This document shows, in pieces, positions 12,399 through 20,400 of a stretch of 33,999 bases of DNA. The DNA is taken from contig JAJDVM010000316.1 in assembly GCA_022826125.1 (NCBI GenBank), forward strand, positions 1 through 33,999. The letters run 5' to 3'. The notes under the pieces are model-generated. The model did not search any database. It was given only the letters and a program-made list of their open reading frames with translations, and was not told where the DNA came from. Position 1 is the first letter of the stretch; each line of letters opens with the position of its first letter. The translations under genes and the position numbers were made by a program. Source of the DNA: Defluviicoccus sp. Lineage in GTDB: Bacteria > Pseudomonadota > Alphaproteobacteria > MPNO01.

Positions 12399-12851
12399 TC
12401 ATTCGCCGCCCGCCCGGTAGAGATCCTCATCGGAACTCGCGATGACGGTCGGCTCCGGCAGCGAGCCGGTGTCGAGCAGCACGACGATGTCGTCCCGCGG
12501 TGTCTCGATCGCCCTGTAAAACGCGGTCCAGGCGTCGTCCTTCTTCTTGTGGGCGGACAGCACCTGGCCCACCGCGGACAGGTCCATGTCCAGGGCGTAG
12601 AAGACGGTGTCGCCGACCGCGCTGACCACGTAGCGCCGCGGGAGCTCGGGATCGCTTTCCCACAGAACCGCGCCGGTGCGCCGGTCGAGGACGACGGTGA
12701 TGCACTCCGGATGGGCGCGGACGCGGCGCTTCGCTTCTTCCCAGGCGGGCCGCCTGGCGTCGATGCGCGACGGCGGATCGAACAGGTCGATCCAGTCCTC
12801 GTCGACGGTGCGGATGACGTAGCGCGGCGCGGGCCGCGGGTTGGCATTCAT
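12399..12851 (-). CDS. Hypothetical protein, 150 residues
   Basis: I do not recognise this family. The protein is acidic and soluble-looking, with two similar-feeling halves: YVIRTVDEDWIDLFDP in the first, and YVVSAVGDTVFYALDMDL followed by DDIVVLLDTGSLPEPTVIA in the second. No signal peptide, membrane segment or catalytic motif is evident. A GAGGAG Shine-Dalgarno sequence 8 bases before the ATG, normal codon bias and clean boundaries make it a real gene. It sits in the series of small plasmid-type genes between a SLOG protein and a DUF4326 protein; position alone suggests an accessory role. Confidence 0.7.
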   Translation of the reverse strand: MNANPRPAPRYVIRTVDEDWIDLFDPPSRIDARRPAWEEAKRRVRAHPECITVVLDRRTGAVLWESDPELPRRYVVSAVGDTVFYALDMDLSAVGQVLSAHKKKDDAWTAFYRAIETPRDDIVVLLDTGSLPEPTVIASSDEDLYRAGGE

Positions 12852-12894
12852 GTTCTATCTCCTCGTTCGATGGGCGCCTGCGAACCGCGCGGTT

Positions 12895-13206
12895 TCACTC
12901 CGCCTCCCGGTTCCGGAGCCTCGCGGCCGCCCAGGCGGCGGCGCGGGCGAGCACCGCGCCGTGGCAGGGCAGCGGGGCGCAGTGGCAGGCCAGGTCGCGC
13001 CCGTCCAGGGCGGCGACCGCCTCCACCGCGATCTTCCCGGCGCGGATGCGCCGCCAGAGATCGGCGCGGTAGCGCGCGATGACTTGGGCGCGAGTGCCGT
13101 CTCGGCCCACCGCGAACGGATTGCCCCAGGGCGTTCGGCGGTCGATGCGCACCGCGCCGTTGGCGACGGCGTCCGGTTCGCGTTTCAGATTGACGATGCG
13201 GGCCAT
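12895..13206 (-). CDS. DUF4326 family protein
   Basis: This 103-residue protein has the DUF4326 hallmarks: TPWGNPFAVGRDGTRAQVI near the front and DLACHCAPLPCHGAVL near the end, with clustered Cys and His residues. The family is small, widespread in phages and plasmids, and of unknown biochemistry. The Cys/His motif hints at metal binding, but that is inference. The start at 13206 (MARIVNLKRE) is supported by AGGAGA upstream; the ten residues upstream in frame are unlikely. It is the first gene after the Toprim gene, with 30 bases between them. Confidence 0.8.
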   Translation of the reverse strand: MARIVNLKREPDAVANGAVRIDRRTPWGNPFAVGRDGTRAQVIARYRADLWRRIRAGKIAVEAVAALDGRDLACHCAPLPCHGAVLARAAAWAAARLRNREAE

Positions 13207-13236
13207 GCCCTCTCTCCTTTTCTCCAGGCTTCGCAA

Positions 13237-14223
13237 TCACGCCCGCGCGTCTCCCGCTCCCGCGAACCGCAGCAGCGGCCCGAGCCGCGCGGCGAGCGCG
13301 GCGGGGCCCAGTGCGAGGAGGTCGTCGTTGAAGTCGCCGCCGTCGGGAACGACGACGGTGGCGGCGACGCCCGCCCGCGCGCAGCGCCGGGCGAGGCGTT
13401 CGGCGGCCCGTTCGCCCTCGGCGTCGTTGTCGCGGGCGACGATCAGCCGCGCGACGCCGGGCGGAGGCGCGAACGCGCCGAGGCTGCCGGCGGAGAGCGC
13501 CGCGGCGGCGACGGTCTGCGGCATGGCGGCGACCAGCGACAGCACCGTCTCGATGCCCTCGCCGACCAGCAGCGCCCCGTCGGGCGATCCGAACCGGACC
13601 GCGTGACCGTGGATTCTGCCGAGCGCCTTGCGCGGCGCGGCGACGCCCGCCTTGGCGGGCGAGCGCGGATCGAGCCAGGTGCGCTGCACGCCCGTGACGG
13701 CGCCGTTGTCGCCGGTCACGGCGGCGACCAGCGCCGGCAGGCGTTTGACGGACGCGCCTTCGCGGTAGCGAAGCGCCGGGTGAAAGCGCAGCGCCGCGAA
13801 GCGGCAGCGCGCGAGCCCCCGTGCGAGCAGGTAGCGTTCGGCGTGGGTGCCGCCGATGGCGCGGCAGCGGCGCCACAGGCGGCGCGCCGCCTCGGTGGCG
13901 TCGTAGGCGTCCCCTCTCGTAGCTGCCGGCTCGCCCGGCAGGGCGAGGAAGGCGCGGGCCTCGTCAAGCGCCGCGCGCAGCGTCGGCGCCCGGACGCGGT
14001 GGCGGACGATGTCGAGCAGGTCTCCGTGCTCGCCGGTGGCCGCGTCGGTCCACTTGCCCGGCGTGCCCGGGCCCGAGAGGCGGACGTAGAGCGAGCGGCC
14101 CGGCGAACCGTCGAGGTCGCCCGCGACCCAGTAGCGGCCCTGACGCCGCCCGCGGGGCAGGTAGCGGCGGCACACGGCCTCGGCGCGCTCGCCGAGCGCG
14201 GCGGCGATGGCGGAGGCGTTCAC
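13237..14223 (-). CDS. Toprim-domain primase-like protein (DUF7146 type)
   Basis: This 328-residue protein has an N-terminal region typical of plasmid primase-like proteins (GRSLYVRLSGPGTPGKWTDA, then GEHGDLLDIV). The C-terminal Toprim fold shows the catalytic Glu in LLVGEGIETVLSLV and the acidic motif in VARDNDAEGERAA. Toprim domains coordinate Mg2+ for primer synthesis or DNA strand breakage. No classical zinc ribbon or helicase domain is attached. I prefer a GTG start at 14223 because GGAG lies just upstream; the frame is open to 14382. Role by inference: primer synthesis for plasmid replication or transfer, together with the nearby SSB. Confidence 0.8.
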   Translation of the reverse strand: MNASAIAAALGERAEAVCRRYLPRGRRQGRYWVAGDLDGSPGRSLYVRLSGPGTPGKWTDAATGEHGDLLDIVRHRVRAPTLRAALDEARAFLALPGEPAATRGDAYDATEAARRLWRRCRAIGGTHAERYLLARGLARCRFAALRFHPALRYREGASVKRLPALVAAVTGDNGAVTGVQRTWLDPRSPAKAGVAAPRKALGRIHGHAVRFGSPDGALLVGEGIETVLSLVAAMPQTVAAAALSAGSLGAFAPPPGVARLIVARDNDAEGERAAERLARRCARAGVAATVVVPDGGDFNDDLLALGPAALAARLGPLLRFAGAGDARA

Positions 14224-14392
14224 GGCGCATCTCCGGCGAGCGGCGCGAGCCGGGATGCGGCGGAGAACGGCGGATGGGGCATGGGGAATCTCCCTTGGAT
14301 CGGCGCGGGACGCCCCGATACCGGCCGGACTCCGGCTCCTGGGGGCGTTCAAGCGCGAGCGCAGCGCGCGAAGCGCGGACACGCCGCCCGGC

Positions 14393-14599
14393 TCAGTGCC
14401 GGGCGACGCTGCGGTTGAGTCGGAAGTCGAGCTCGATGGCCCTGGCGGCGGCGTTGGCGGCGTCGAGCAGGGAGTCGAACGTCTCGCCGGCGGTGAGCGT
14501 GAGGCCGAAGAGCAGCTGCTCCTCCTCGGGCGTCAGGCTGAACCCGATCGTCCAGCGGCCGTCGTCGTCGACGCGGAATGCGATTTTCGCGGTCGTCAT
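14393..14599 (-). CDS. Small hypothetical protein, 68 residues
   Basis: The protein starts MTTAKIAFRVDDDGRWTIGF and ends FRLNRSVARH. It looks like a compact beta-then-alpha domain: a short beta-hairpin, an acidic turn (TPEEEQLLFGL), and a helix (SLLDAANAAARAIELDF). I do not recognise the family. A GGAGGATG Shine-Dalgarno sequence sits 6 bases before the ATG. The frame is open far upstream, but that extension has the arginine-rich character of non-coding GC DNA. The gene follows a 250-base gap with a homopolymer tract and precedes the Toprim gene. Confidence 0.65.
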   Translation of the reverse strand: MTTAKIAFRVDDDGRWTIGFSLTPEEEQLLFGLTLTAGETFDSLLDAANAAARAIELDFRLNRSVARH

Positions 14600-14701
14600 G
14601 ATGTCATCCTCCGGATTGCGCCGGCCCATCGCCGGCGATTGACCGGAGGCACGCGCGCGCAGGCCGGTCACCCGCAGGGCCGCGGCAGCGGACCGCGCAG
14701 C

Positions 14702-14744
14702 GGTTGACGGGGCAAGCACGTGTGAAACGATGGGCAATTGTCGG
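14702..14744 (-). repeat. 43-base conserved intergenic element, copy 2
   Basis: This copy pairs with 12182-12224 (31 of 43 identical). It is about 103 bases upstream of the 68-residue gene's ATG. The conserved core is AGCACGTGTG, then ATGGGC at the same spacing. The flank 14648-14672 (CACGCGCGCGCA, then CACCCGC) also resembles 12119-12143, so the shared block is longer than the core. Confidence 0.5.
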
Positions 14745-14788
14745 TGATGGGAGGCGCGGCGCGCGCCGTGCGCGCGGCCCCGGGTCGC

Positions 14789-14819
14789 GGGGGGGGGGGG
14801 GGGGGGGGCCCCCCCCCCC
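14789..14819. repeat. Homopolymer tract G20-C11
   Basis: Twenty consecutive G (14789-14808) are followed by eleven C (14809-14819), flanked by GGGTCGC and AAGGATGGGCCC. Such a tract is unstable in replication and hard to sequence, so its printed length should be treated as uncertain. Confidence 0.9.
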
Positions 14820-14847
14820 AAGGATGGGCCCGATATCCGCGTTGGTA

Positions 14848-15411
14848 CTACGCCAGCGTTCGGAAGGTGGCGGAGACGCGGGTCACGGTCTCGCGGGCGG
14901 TGTCGGCGCGGTCGATGCCGTGCATCCAGCGATGGCGGGCGTCGCCGGCGAGGACCAGGACCGAGCGGCGCGGGAGCGTCGCGACCTCGTCGCCCGGCAG
15001 GCCGGCGGCGGCGTACGGGCGGGCCGCGCGCGGGCGGAACCGCATCGGCCAGTCCGCGCCGAGCGACAGCGAGGCGACGACGGGGCCGAAATCGCCGTGG
15101 TCGGCGTGCATCCCGATGCCCTGGCCGGGCCGGTACTCGTTGACGATGCACTGCGCCGGGAGCGCCCCGCCGAAGTGCGGCCGGAGCCGCACCGCCATGT
15201 ATTGCGCCCAGAGGGGGAACGGCGCCGCGGGGGTCCGCGAACCGCCGCCGGCGTAGTCGTAGCGGTACCCGTAGTGCTGCACGCGGCGGCTGAGGTCGGT
15301 CAGCCAGGGCGCGGCGGCGATGCGTTCAAGGATGCGCGCCTCCTCGGCCGGGGTGACGAAGTCCGCGACGATGAACGCGCCGCGGGCGAAGATGCCGGTG
15401 TCGTGCGCCAT
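14848..15411 (-). CDS. AlkB-like 2-oxoglutarate/Fe(II) dioxygenase
   Basis: This 187-residue protein has the AlkB fold signature. NEYRPGQGIGMHADHGDF carries the iron-binding His102-x-Asp104, MHGI supplies His164, and RVSATFR provides the arginines (178 and 184) that bind 2-oxoglutarate. The segment ARPYAAAGLPGDEVATLPRRSVLVLAGDAR is also typical. AlkB proteins remove alkyl groups from DNA or RNA bases by oxidation. Plasmid copies may protect single-stranded DNA during transfer, which would fit the ssb gene just upstream (inference). The start at 15411 (MAHDTGIFA) has AGGAGA upstream. All catalytic residues are present. Confidence 0.9.
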   Translation of the reverse strand: MAHDTGIFARGAFIVADFVTPAEEARILERIAAAPWLTDLSRRVQHYGYRYDYAGGGSRTPAAPFPLWAQYMAVRLRPHFGGALPAQCIVNEYRPGQGIGMHADHGDFGPVVASLSLGADWPMRFRPRAARPYAAAGLPGDEVATLPRRSVLVLAGDARHRWMHGIDRADTARETVTRVSATFRTLA

Positions 15412-15492
15412 GTTCTCTCTCCTGTCCGACGGGAATCGCCCCGCTCGCCGCGCGCCCCGGACTCCGGCCGGATCGGACTCGCATCCGGCCGC

Positions 15493-15538
15493 AAAAAAGG
15501 GGGCCGACCCCCGCCGCGAAGTGCGGGAGCCGGCCCCC
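15493..15538 (-). terminator. Rho-independent terminator of ssb
   Basis: On the minus strand a long stem (GGGGGCCG...CGGCCCCC, extended inside by CTCCCGC pairing with GCGGCGGGGG) is followed by TTTTTT. It lies about 26 bases past the ssb stop and 80 bases before the alkB-like start, so the latter needs its own promoter or readthrough. Confidence 0.85.
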
Positions 15539-15563
15539 ATGGGGAGGACGGTGGGACGATCCG

Positions 15564-16022
15564 CTAGAACGGGATGTCGTCGTCCATGTCGTCGGCGGGG
15601 GCGCCGCCGGCAGGCATCGCCGTGCCGTTCTGCGCCTGCGCCTCGGCCGCGGCGTTGCCGTTCGCGCCGTTGGGCTTGTCCAGGAACTGGATGCGGCCGC
15701 CGGGCACCAGCAGGATCTCCGTCGAGAACCGGTCGGAGTCCTCGCCGTCCTTGCGCCAGCGCCGGGTCTGCAGCTTGCCGTCGACATAGATGAGCCGGCC
15801 CTTGCGGGCGTGCTTGCCGAGCATGTCGATCAGCCCGTCCTGGAAGGTGACGATGCGGTGCCACTCGGTCTTGTCGACCCGCTCGCCGCTCTGCCTGTTG
15901 ATGTAGGACTCGTCGGTCGCGACCGACAGGTTGGCGACGCGCCCCCCGCTGGTCAGGTGGTTGACGGTCACGTCGGCGCCGAGGCGGCCGATGAGTTCCA
16001 CACGGTTCAGTCCGAAAGCCAT
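15564..16022 (-). CDS. ssb: Single-stranded DNA-binding protein
   Basis: This 152-residue SSB has an OB-fold domain to about residue 105: MAFGLNRVELIGRLGAD, then VANLSVATDESYINR, KTEWHRIVTF and LIYVDGKLQTRRW. A flexible Gly/Asn/Ala-rich linker follows, and the C-terminal tip DDDIPF is the peptide through which SSB binds its partner proteins. It protects single-stranded DNA during replication or conjugative transfer. An AAGGAG sequence lies 8 bases upstream. The stop is TAG directly after the functional tip, which shows that TAG works as a stop codon in this genome. A strong terminator follows. Confidence 0.96.
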   Translation of the reverse strand: MAFGLNRVELIGRLGADVTVNHLTSGGRVANLSVATDESYINRQSGERVDKTEWHRIVTFQDGLIDMLGKHARKGRLIYVDGKLQTRRWRKDGEDSDRFSTEILLVPGGRIQFLDKPNGANGNAAAEAQAQNGTAMPAGGAPADDMDDDIPF

Positions 16023-16285
16023 AGCTGTGCTCCTTGGTTGGTTGTGTTGACGATGGGTTGCGAACGGCCGGAGTCCGGGTCGATCTCTCTCCCCGGCCCC
16101 CCGCCGTTCACATCTCCTTCCGCTTCCCTCCAACTCCCTTGCGGCAGCGGTTCGCGGTCCGGGCAGCGCCGTGTCCGGTCGTCGGCCAGCGCGTCGCGCA
16201 CGCTTTGGACATCCAGGCCGAGGTCGGCCAGCAGGTTGCACGCGGAGGGATCGATGGGATCGGTGTCGGGTTCGAAGAGGTACAT
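16007..16285 (-). CDS. Small hypothetical protein overlapping ssb start
   Basis: This 92-residue reading frame starts MYLFEPDTDPIDPSACNLLA with an AGGAGA Shine-Dalgarno sequence 8 bases upstream. The first 50 residues (LLADLGLDVQSVRDALADDR) look like a short helical domain. The rest is Gly/Pro/Asp-rich and probably disordered, ending GAQLWLSD. It overlaps the ssb start by 16 bases, so translation of the two may be linked. I do not recognise a family. The front half is convincing; the tail running into ssb could also mean the true stop has been lost. Confidence 0.5.
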   Translation of the reverse strand: MYLFEPDTDPIDPSACNLLADLGLDVQSVRDALADDRTRRCPDREPLPQGSWREAEGDVNGGGPGREIDPDSGRSQPIVNTTNQGAQLWLSD

Positions 16286-16388
16286 GCCGGGTCTCCTGTG
16301 GACTGCCCGGCGCGAGGGAGACCGCCTCCCTCTCGTCCGCCGGGCGTTCGCCCGGCTCATCGCGGTTCTCCGCCTCGAACGGCGGGGG

Positions 16389-16916
16389 TCAGGTGGAGCG
16401 GCGGATGGCCCGCAGGCGCTCGCACACTTCCCGCGGGGTCAGCGTGCCGAGGTTGAGCGCCGGAATGCCGCGTTCCGCCGCGATGCGCAGCGCCATCCCC
16501 GTGCCGCCGGTGACCGCGCCCCCGGGCGTCCAGGCCACCACCGCGTCGACGGGCCGGTCGAGTCCCGGGCCGAGGATGACGGCGGCGTTGCGGGCATGGA
16601 GCTTGCGCACGGCCGGGGAGCAGCGGTTCCAGGCGGGATGCAGGCGTTCGGCGACGGCGAGGCAGGCGGCGAGTTCGGCAGGCTCGGGCACGCGGCAGTC
16701 CGGCCCCCTCAACCCGTTGTAGCCCGGCCAGGGGAGATGGATCGTGCGCCGGCTTTCGGGCGTCCCGCTGGCGAACGCCGCGTCGGCCCCGTGCGCTCCG
16801 CCCGTCGAGAGACGCCAGCCGGCGCCTGCGAGCCAGACTGCCATGATCGTCATGTCGTCGAGCACGGGTTGCGGCGTGGCGCGGGCGCCGATGCCGGCGT
16901 AGGTGGGTGCGTTCAT
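16389..16916 (-). CDS. SLOG-family (DprA/LOG-like) nucleotide-binding protein
   Basis: This 175-residue single-domain protein opens MNAPTYAGIGARATPQPVLD and continues WRLSTGGAHGADAAFA, the pattern of Rossmann-like SLOG proteins of phages and plasmids. Later blocks are DAVVAWTPGGAVTGGTGMALRIA and IPALNLG. The GGAHGAD and TGGTG loops would bind a nucleotide or sugar-nucleotide; the ligand is not known. CGGAGA precedes the ATG at 16916. It is the second SLOG protein in the cluster, clearly different from the larger one at 11108-12034. Confidence 0.78.
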   Translation of the reverse strand: MNAPTYAGIGARATPQPVLDDMTIMAVWLAGAGWRLSTGGAHGADAAFASGTPESRRTIHLPWPGYNGLRGPDCRVPEPAELAACLAVAERLHPAWNRCSPAVRKLHARNAAVILGPGLDRPVDAVVAWTPGGAVTGGTGMALRIAAERGIPALNLGTLTPREVCERLRAIRRST

Positions 16917-17008
16917 GTCGCGGTCTCCGGTGGTTGCGATGCCGGCCGCGGACCTCCCTCCCGTCCCGCGGCTCTCGCCCGTTCCCGGCCGGACTCGAAC
17001 TCCGACGG

Positions 17009-17266
17009 CTAATGCCAGGGCTCGCCGTCCCCGTCGCGCATGGAGCCCGCGACCATGGCGCTCCACGCCTCGCGGTCGAGCCCCAGGCGGCGGTTGAGCT
17101 TGTCGCAGAGGCGCAGCGCGTCGTCGAGGTCGAGCGCGATCAGTGCCGTGGGAATATGGCCGGACAGGCCCTCGATGACGATGCGGATCTGTTGGACGTC
17201 GGTCTCGGCGTCGTAGGCGGGGCAGAAGCAGAAGTTGGGGTTGTCCGGCAGAGCTTGCGCGGTCAT
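17009..17266 (-). CDS. Hypothetical protein, 85 residues
   Basis: The protein starts MTAQALPDNPNFCFCPAYDA and contains IRIVIEGLSGHIPTALIALD followed by DDALRLCDKLNRRLGLDREAW. This suggests a short beta segment and two helices. Paired cysteines (FCFC) occur near the front. I do not know the family. ACGGAGA lies 6 bases or so before the ATG at 17266. Sequence bias and the clean Shine-Dalgarno sequence support a real gene in the same series as its neighbours. Confidence 0.65.
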   Translation of the reverse strand: MTAQALPDNPNFCFCPAYDAETDVQQIRIVIEGLSGHIPTALIALDLDDALRLCDKLNRRLGLDREAWSAMVAGSMRDGDGEPWH

Positions 17267-17423
17267 GGAAAAATCTCCGTGGCTGAGAGGCGGGTGGACA
17301 GGATGCCGCCGGCGGAAAAAGCGGAACGCGGGACGGCGATACGCATGGCGGTGGCCGCGACGGCGGTACGGACCTGCGCGCCCGGCGCGATTCCCGACAA
17401 TGGCTTCGGTGCCGCCGGCGCGA

Positions 17424-20400
17424 TTACATGTCGGCCGGCCAGCGTTCCAGCACTCGGGCCAGCGCCTCGGGGTTCGGCGCAAACGTCCGCGCCCGGTACG
17501 AGACGATCTCGACCGCGCAGCCCATCCGCTTGAGCGCCGGCAGATCGGTGTCGGCGGGCCCCTCGATCTCAACGCGGTCGGCGCCCATCAGTCTCCGCCG
17601 GGCGACGCGCCAGCCGTTGGCGAGCGGCAGCGCGGCGCCGCGTCCCAGGACCGCCTCGAACGCCTCGGCCCCGGACAGGGCAACGCCCCCGCCGAGGCCG
17701 AAGTTCGCGCGCACGGCGCGCACCTGCTCGGCGTCGAGCACGCGCCCGATCAGCGCCTCGTCGGGGCGGGTGCCCCCCGCAAGGGGGTCGGTGGCGAGCC
17801 GGCGCACGCGCAGGTTCTCCGCGGGCAGGCGGTCCCAGACCGGCAGCAGGAGCCCGGTCGCCAGCCAGAACCGCGATTCGCGGTGCGCCGGCAGCGACGC
17901 GACCTCGGCGTTCCAGACGCTGCGCCACTCGGCTTCCGGGGCGCGGCGCCAGTGCGAGGCGTTCAACTCGGCGCGCGCCATCGACTCCCGCGCGGCGGGG
18001 CGCACGAGCCGGATTCTCTCCTGCACGCCGCCGTCGTCGAACAGCCGCGACGGGGCCGGCAGGATCGCGGCGGCGCGCTTCGAGCGCGCGTTGACCGCGA
18101 GCCGGGGCTGGCCGTCCGGTCCGGGCTCGCGCGAGGCGAGGGCGAACGCGGCGTCCGCGGTCGTCGGTTCGAGCCGGTCGCGGCGGCGGATCTCGACGAG
18201 TTCCGTGGCCGCCCCGGCGCCGGGGTGTTCGTGGAGCGTTTCCCGCCCGGCGACGGACAAGGAGTCCGCGCGCACGGTCTCCACGCCCACCTCGAACGTG
18301 CCGGCCTCCACGGCCTGGTCGATGTTCGCGGCGATGCGCTCCTCCAGTTCCCCGAACAGCTCGTTCTGCTCGGCGATAGGAAGCGCCAGCAGGCGGTTCA
18401 GGAACCGGGGCATGGGCGGCATGTCCTCCTTCAGCCCGCCCTCGCGCGTGAGCTTCAGCCCGGTCGCGGTCTGGAACCGCTCCAGCGTCCAGCCGGCGAT
18501 GCGGCCGAGCCAGAGCGAGCCGTAGAACTGGCGCAGCGCCGCTTTCGCGTAGGGACTCTCCAGATTGTCGCTCTCCCGGAACAGCGCCTGCCCGCCGCCC
18601 ATCGCGGTCTGGCTGTCCCGCTGCCCGCGGGTGATGGCGCCGAGGGAGTCGAGCCGGCGGGCGACGGTGGCGATGAACCGCCGCTCGCCCTTCACGTCCG
18701 TGGCCACGGGCCGGAACAGCGGCGCGGAGGCCTGGTGCGTGCGGTGGGTGCGCCCGAGCCCCTGAATCGCCTGGTCGGCGCGCCAGCCGGGCTCCAGGAG
18801 GTAATGCACGCGCCGCTCGGTGTTTCCGGCCGAAAGGTCCGCATGGTAGCTGCGCCCGGTGCCTCCGGCCATCGAGAACACCAGGATGCGCTTGGTCCCG
18901 TCCATGAACGCGGCGGCCTCGGCGAGGTTGGCCGACGCAGGACGGCCGCGCAGCGCGAGGCGCTCCCCCCGCGCGTCGGCGATTCTCAGCACGCGGCGCG
19001 AGCGCCCGGTCACTTCCGCCACGGCGTCGTGCCCGAACCGCTGCACGATCTGGTCGAGCGCCGCGGGCACCGGCGGCAGCGCCGCGAGCTTCTCGATCAG
19101 CGCGTCGCGCCGGTCGATCGCCTCCCGGCACAGCACGGGGTTGCCGTCTTTGTCGTACACCGGCCGGCTCATGACGTTGCCCTCCTCGTCGGTGAACGGC
19201 TCCTGGAGTTGCACCGGAAAGGCGTGGGCCAGGAACTCGATGACCGTCTCGCGCGGCGTCAGGTCCACGTTGATGTCGTCCCACTCCGAGGCGGGGATCT
19301 CGGCGATGCGCCGGTCCATCAGCGCTTCGCCCGTGGAAACGAGCTGCACGACGGCCGAGCGCCCGGCTTCGAGGTCCGCCTCGATGGCGCGGATCAGCGA
19401 GGGGCACTTCATGGAGGTCAGCAGGTGCCCGAAGAACCGCTGCTTGGCGCCCTCGAACGCCGACATGGCCGCGGATTTGGCGTTGCGGTTCAGGGTGGCC
19501 TTCCCGTCCACGATGCCGGTCGCCTCGAGCGCCGCCTCGATGTTGCGGTGGATGACCTTGAACGCGTCGGCGTAGGCGTCGTAGATGCGCCGCTGCGCGT
19601 CGGTGAGCGGATGCTCCAGGATGTCGACCTCGACGCCGTCGTAGGACAGCGCGCGGGCCTGGTAGAGGCCAAGCGCCTTGAGGTCCCGCGCGACGACTTC
19701 CAGCGCGGCGACGCCTCCGGCTTCCATGGCGGAGACGAAGTCGCCCCGGGTCTCGAACGGCGTCTCGCCGGCGCCCCACAGTCCGAGGCGCTCGGCGTAG
19801 GCGAGCCCCGGCACCGTGGTGGCCCCCGTCGCAGACACGTAGACGACGCGGGCGTCGGGCAGCGCGCGCTGCAGCTTCAGGCCCGCCCGGCCCTGCCGGG
19901 ACGGCGCGACGTCGCCGCGGGCGCCCTTCGAACCGGCGGCGTTGGCCATCGCGTGCGCCTCGTCGAAGACGATCGCGCCGTCGAAGGCGTGGCGGTCGTC
20001 CTCGTCGAGGGAGCCGGCGAGCCAGCCGACGACCTGCTCCAGGCGCGACGCCTTGCCCTGGCGGGCGGGGGAGCGCAGCGTCGCGTAGGTCGCGAACAGG
20101 ATGCCCTCCGGCAGCGGGATCTCCGCCCCCTGGCGGAACTTGCCGAGCGGAATCACGTCCGTCTCCCGGCCCCCGAGCGCGGTCCAGTCGCGCCTGGCGT
20201 CCTCGACGAGCTTGTCGGATTGCGAGAGCCACAGCGCACGCTTCGTGCCGCGCAGCCAACGGTCGAGCACGATGGCGGCGACCTGCCGGCCCTTGCCCGC
20301 GCCGGTGCCGTCGCCGAGCATCCAGCCGCGGCGGAAGCGCACAGGCGCGGAGAGGGTTTCGCCGTCCCCGGTGACGGGTTCGGAGCCGGCCGCGCCGCCT

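Larger units (their letters stand above)
14600..14847. other. Gap with G20-C11 tract and shared intergenic element
   Basis: This gap contains the second copy of the 43-base element (14702-14744) and, at 14789-14819, a run of 20 G followed directly by 11 C. There is no coding potential. The run can fold on itself, and it lies where neighbouring genes have GC-rich terminators, but there is no U-tract. It may also be an assembly artefact. Confidence 0.55.

Noticed and set aside
12841..14418. Plus-strand frame of 525 codons opposite the DUF4326 and Toprim genes
   Set aside because: It is antisense to two genes with recognisable motifs and Shine-Dalgarno sequences, and shows no domain of its own.
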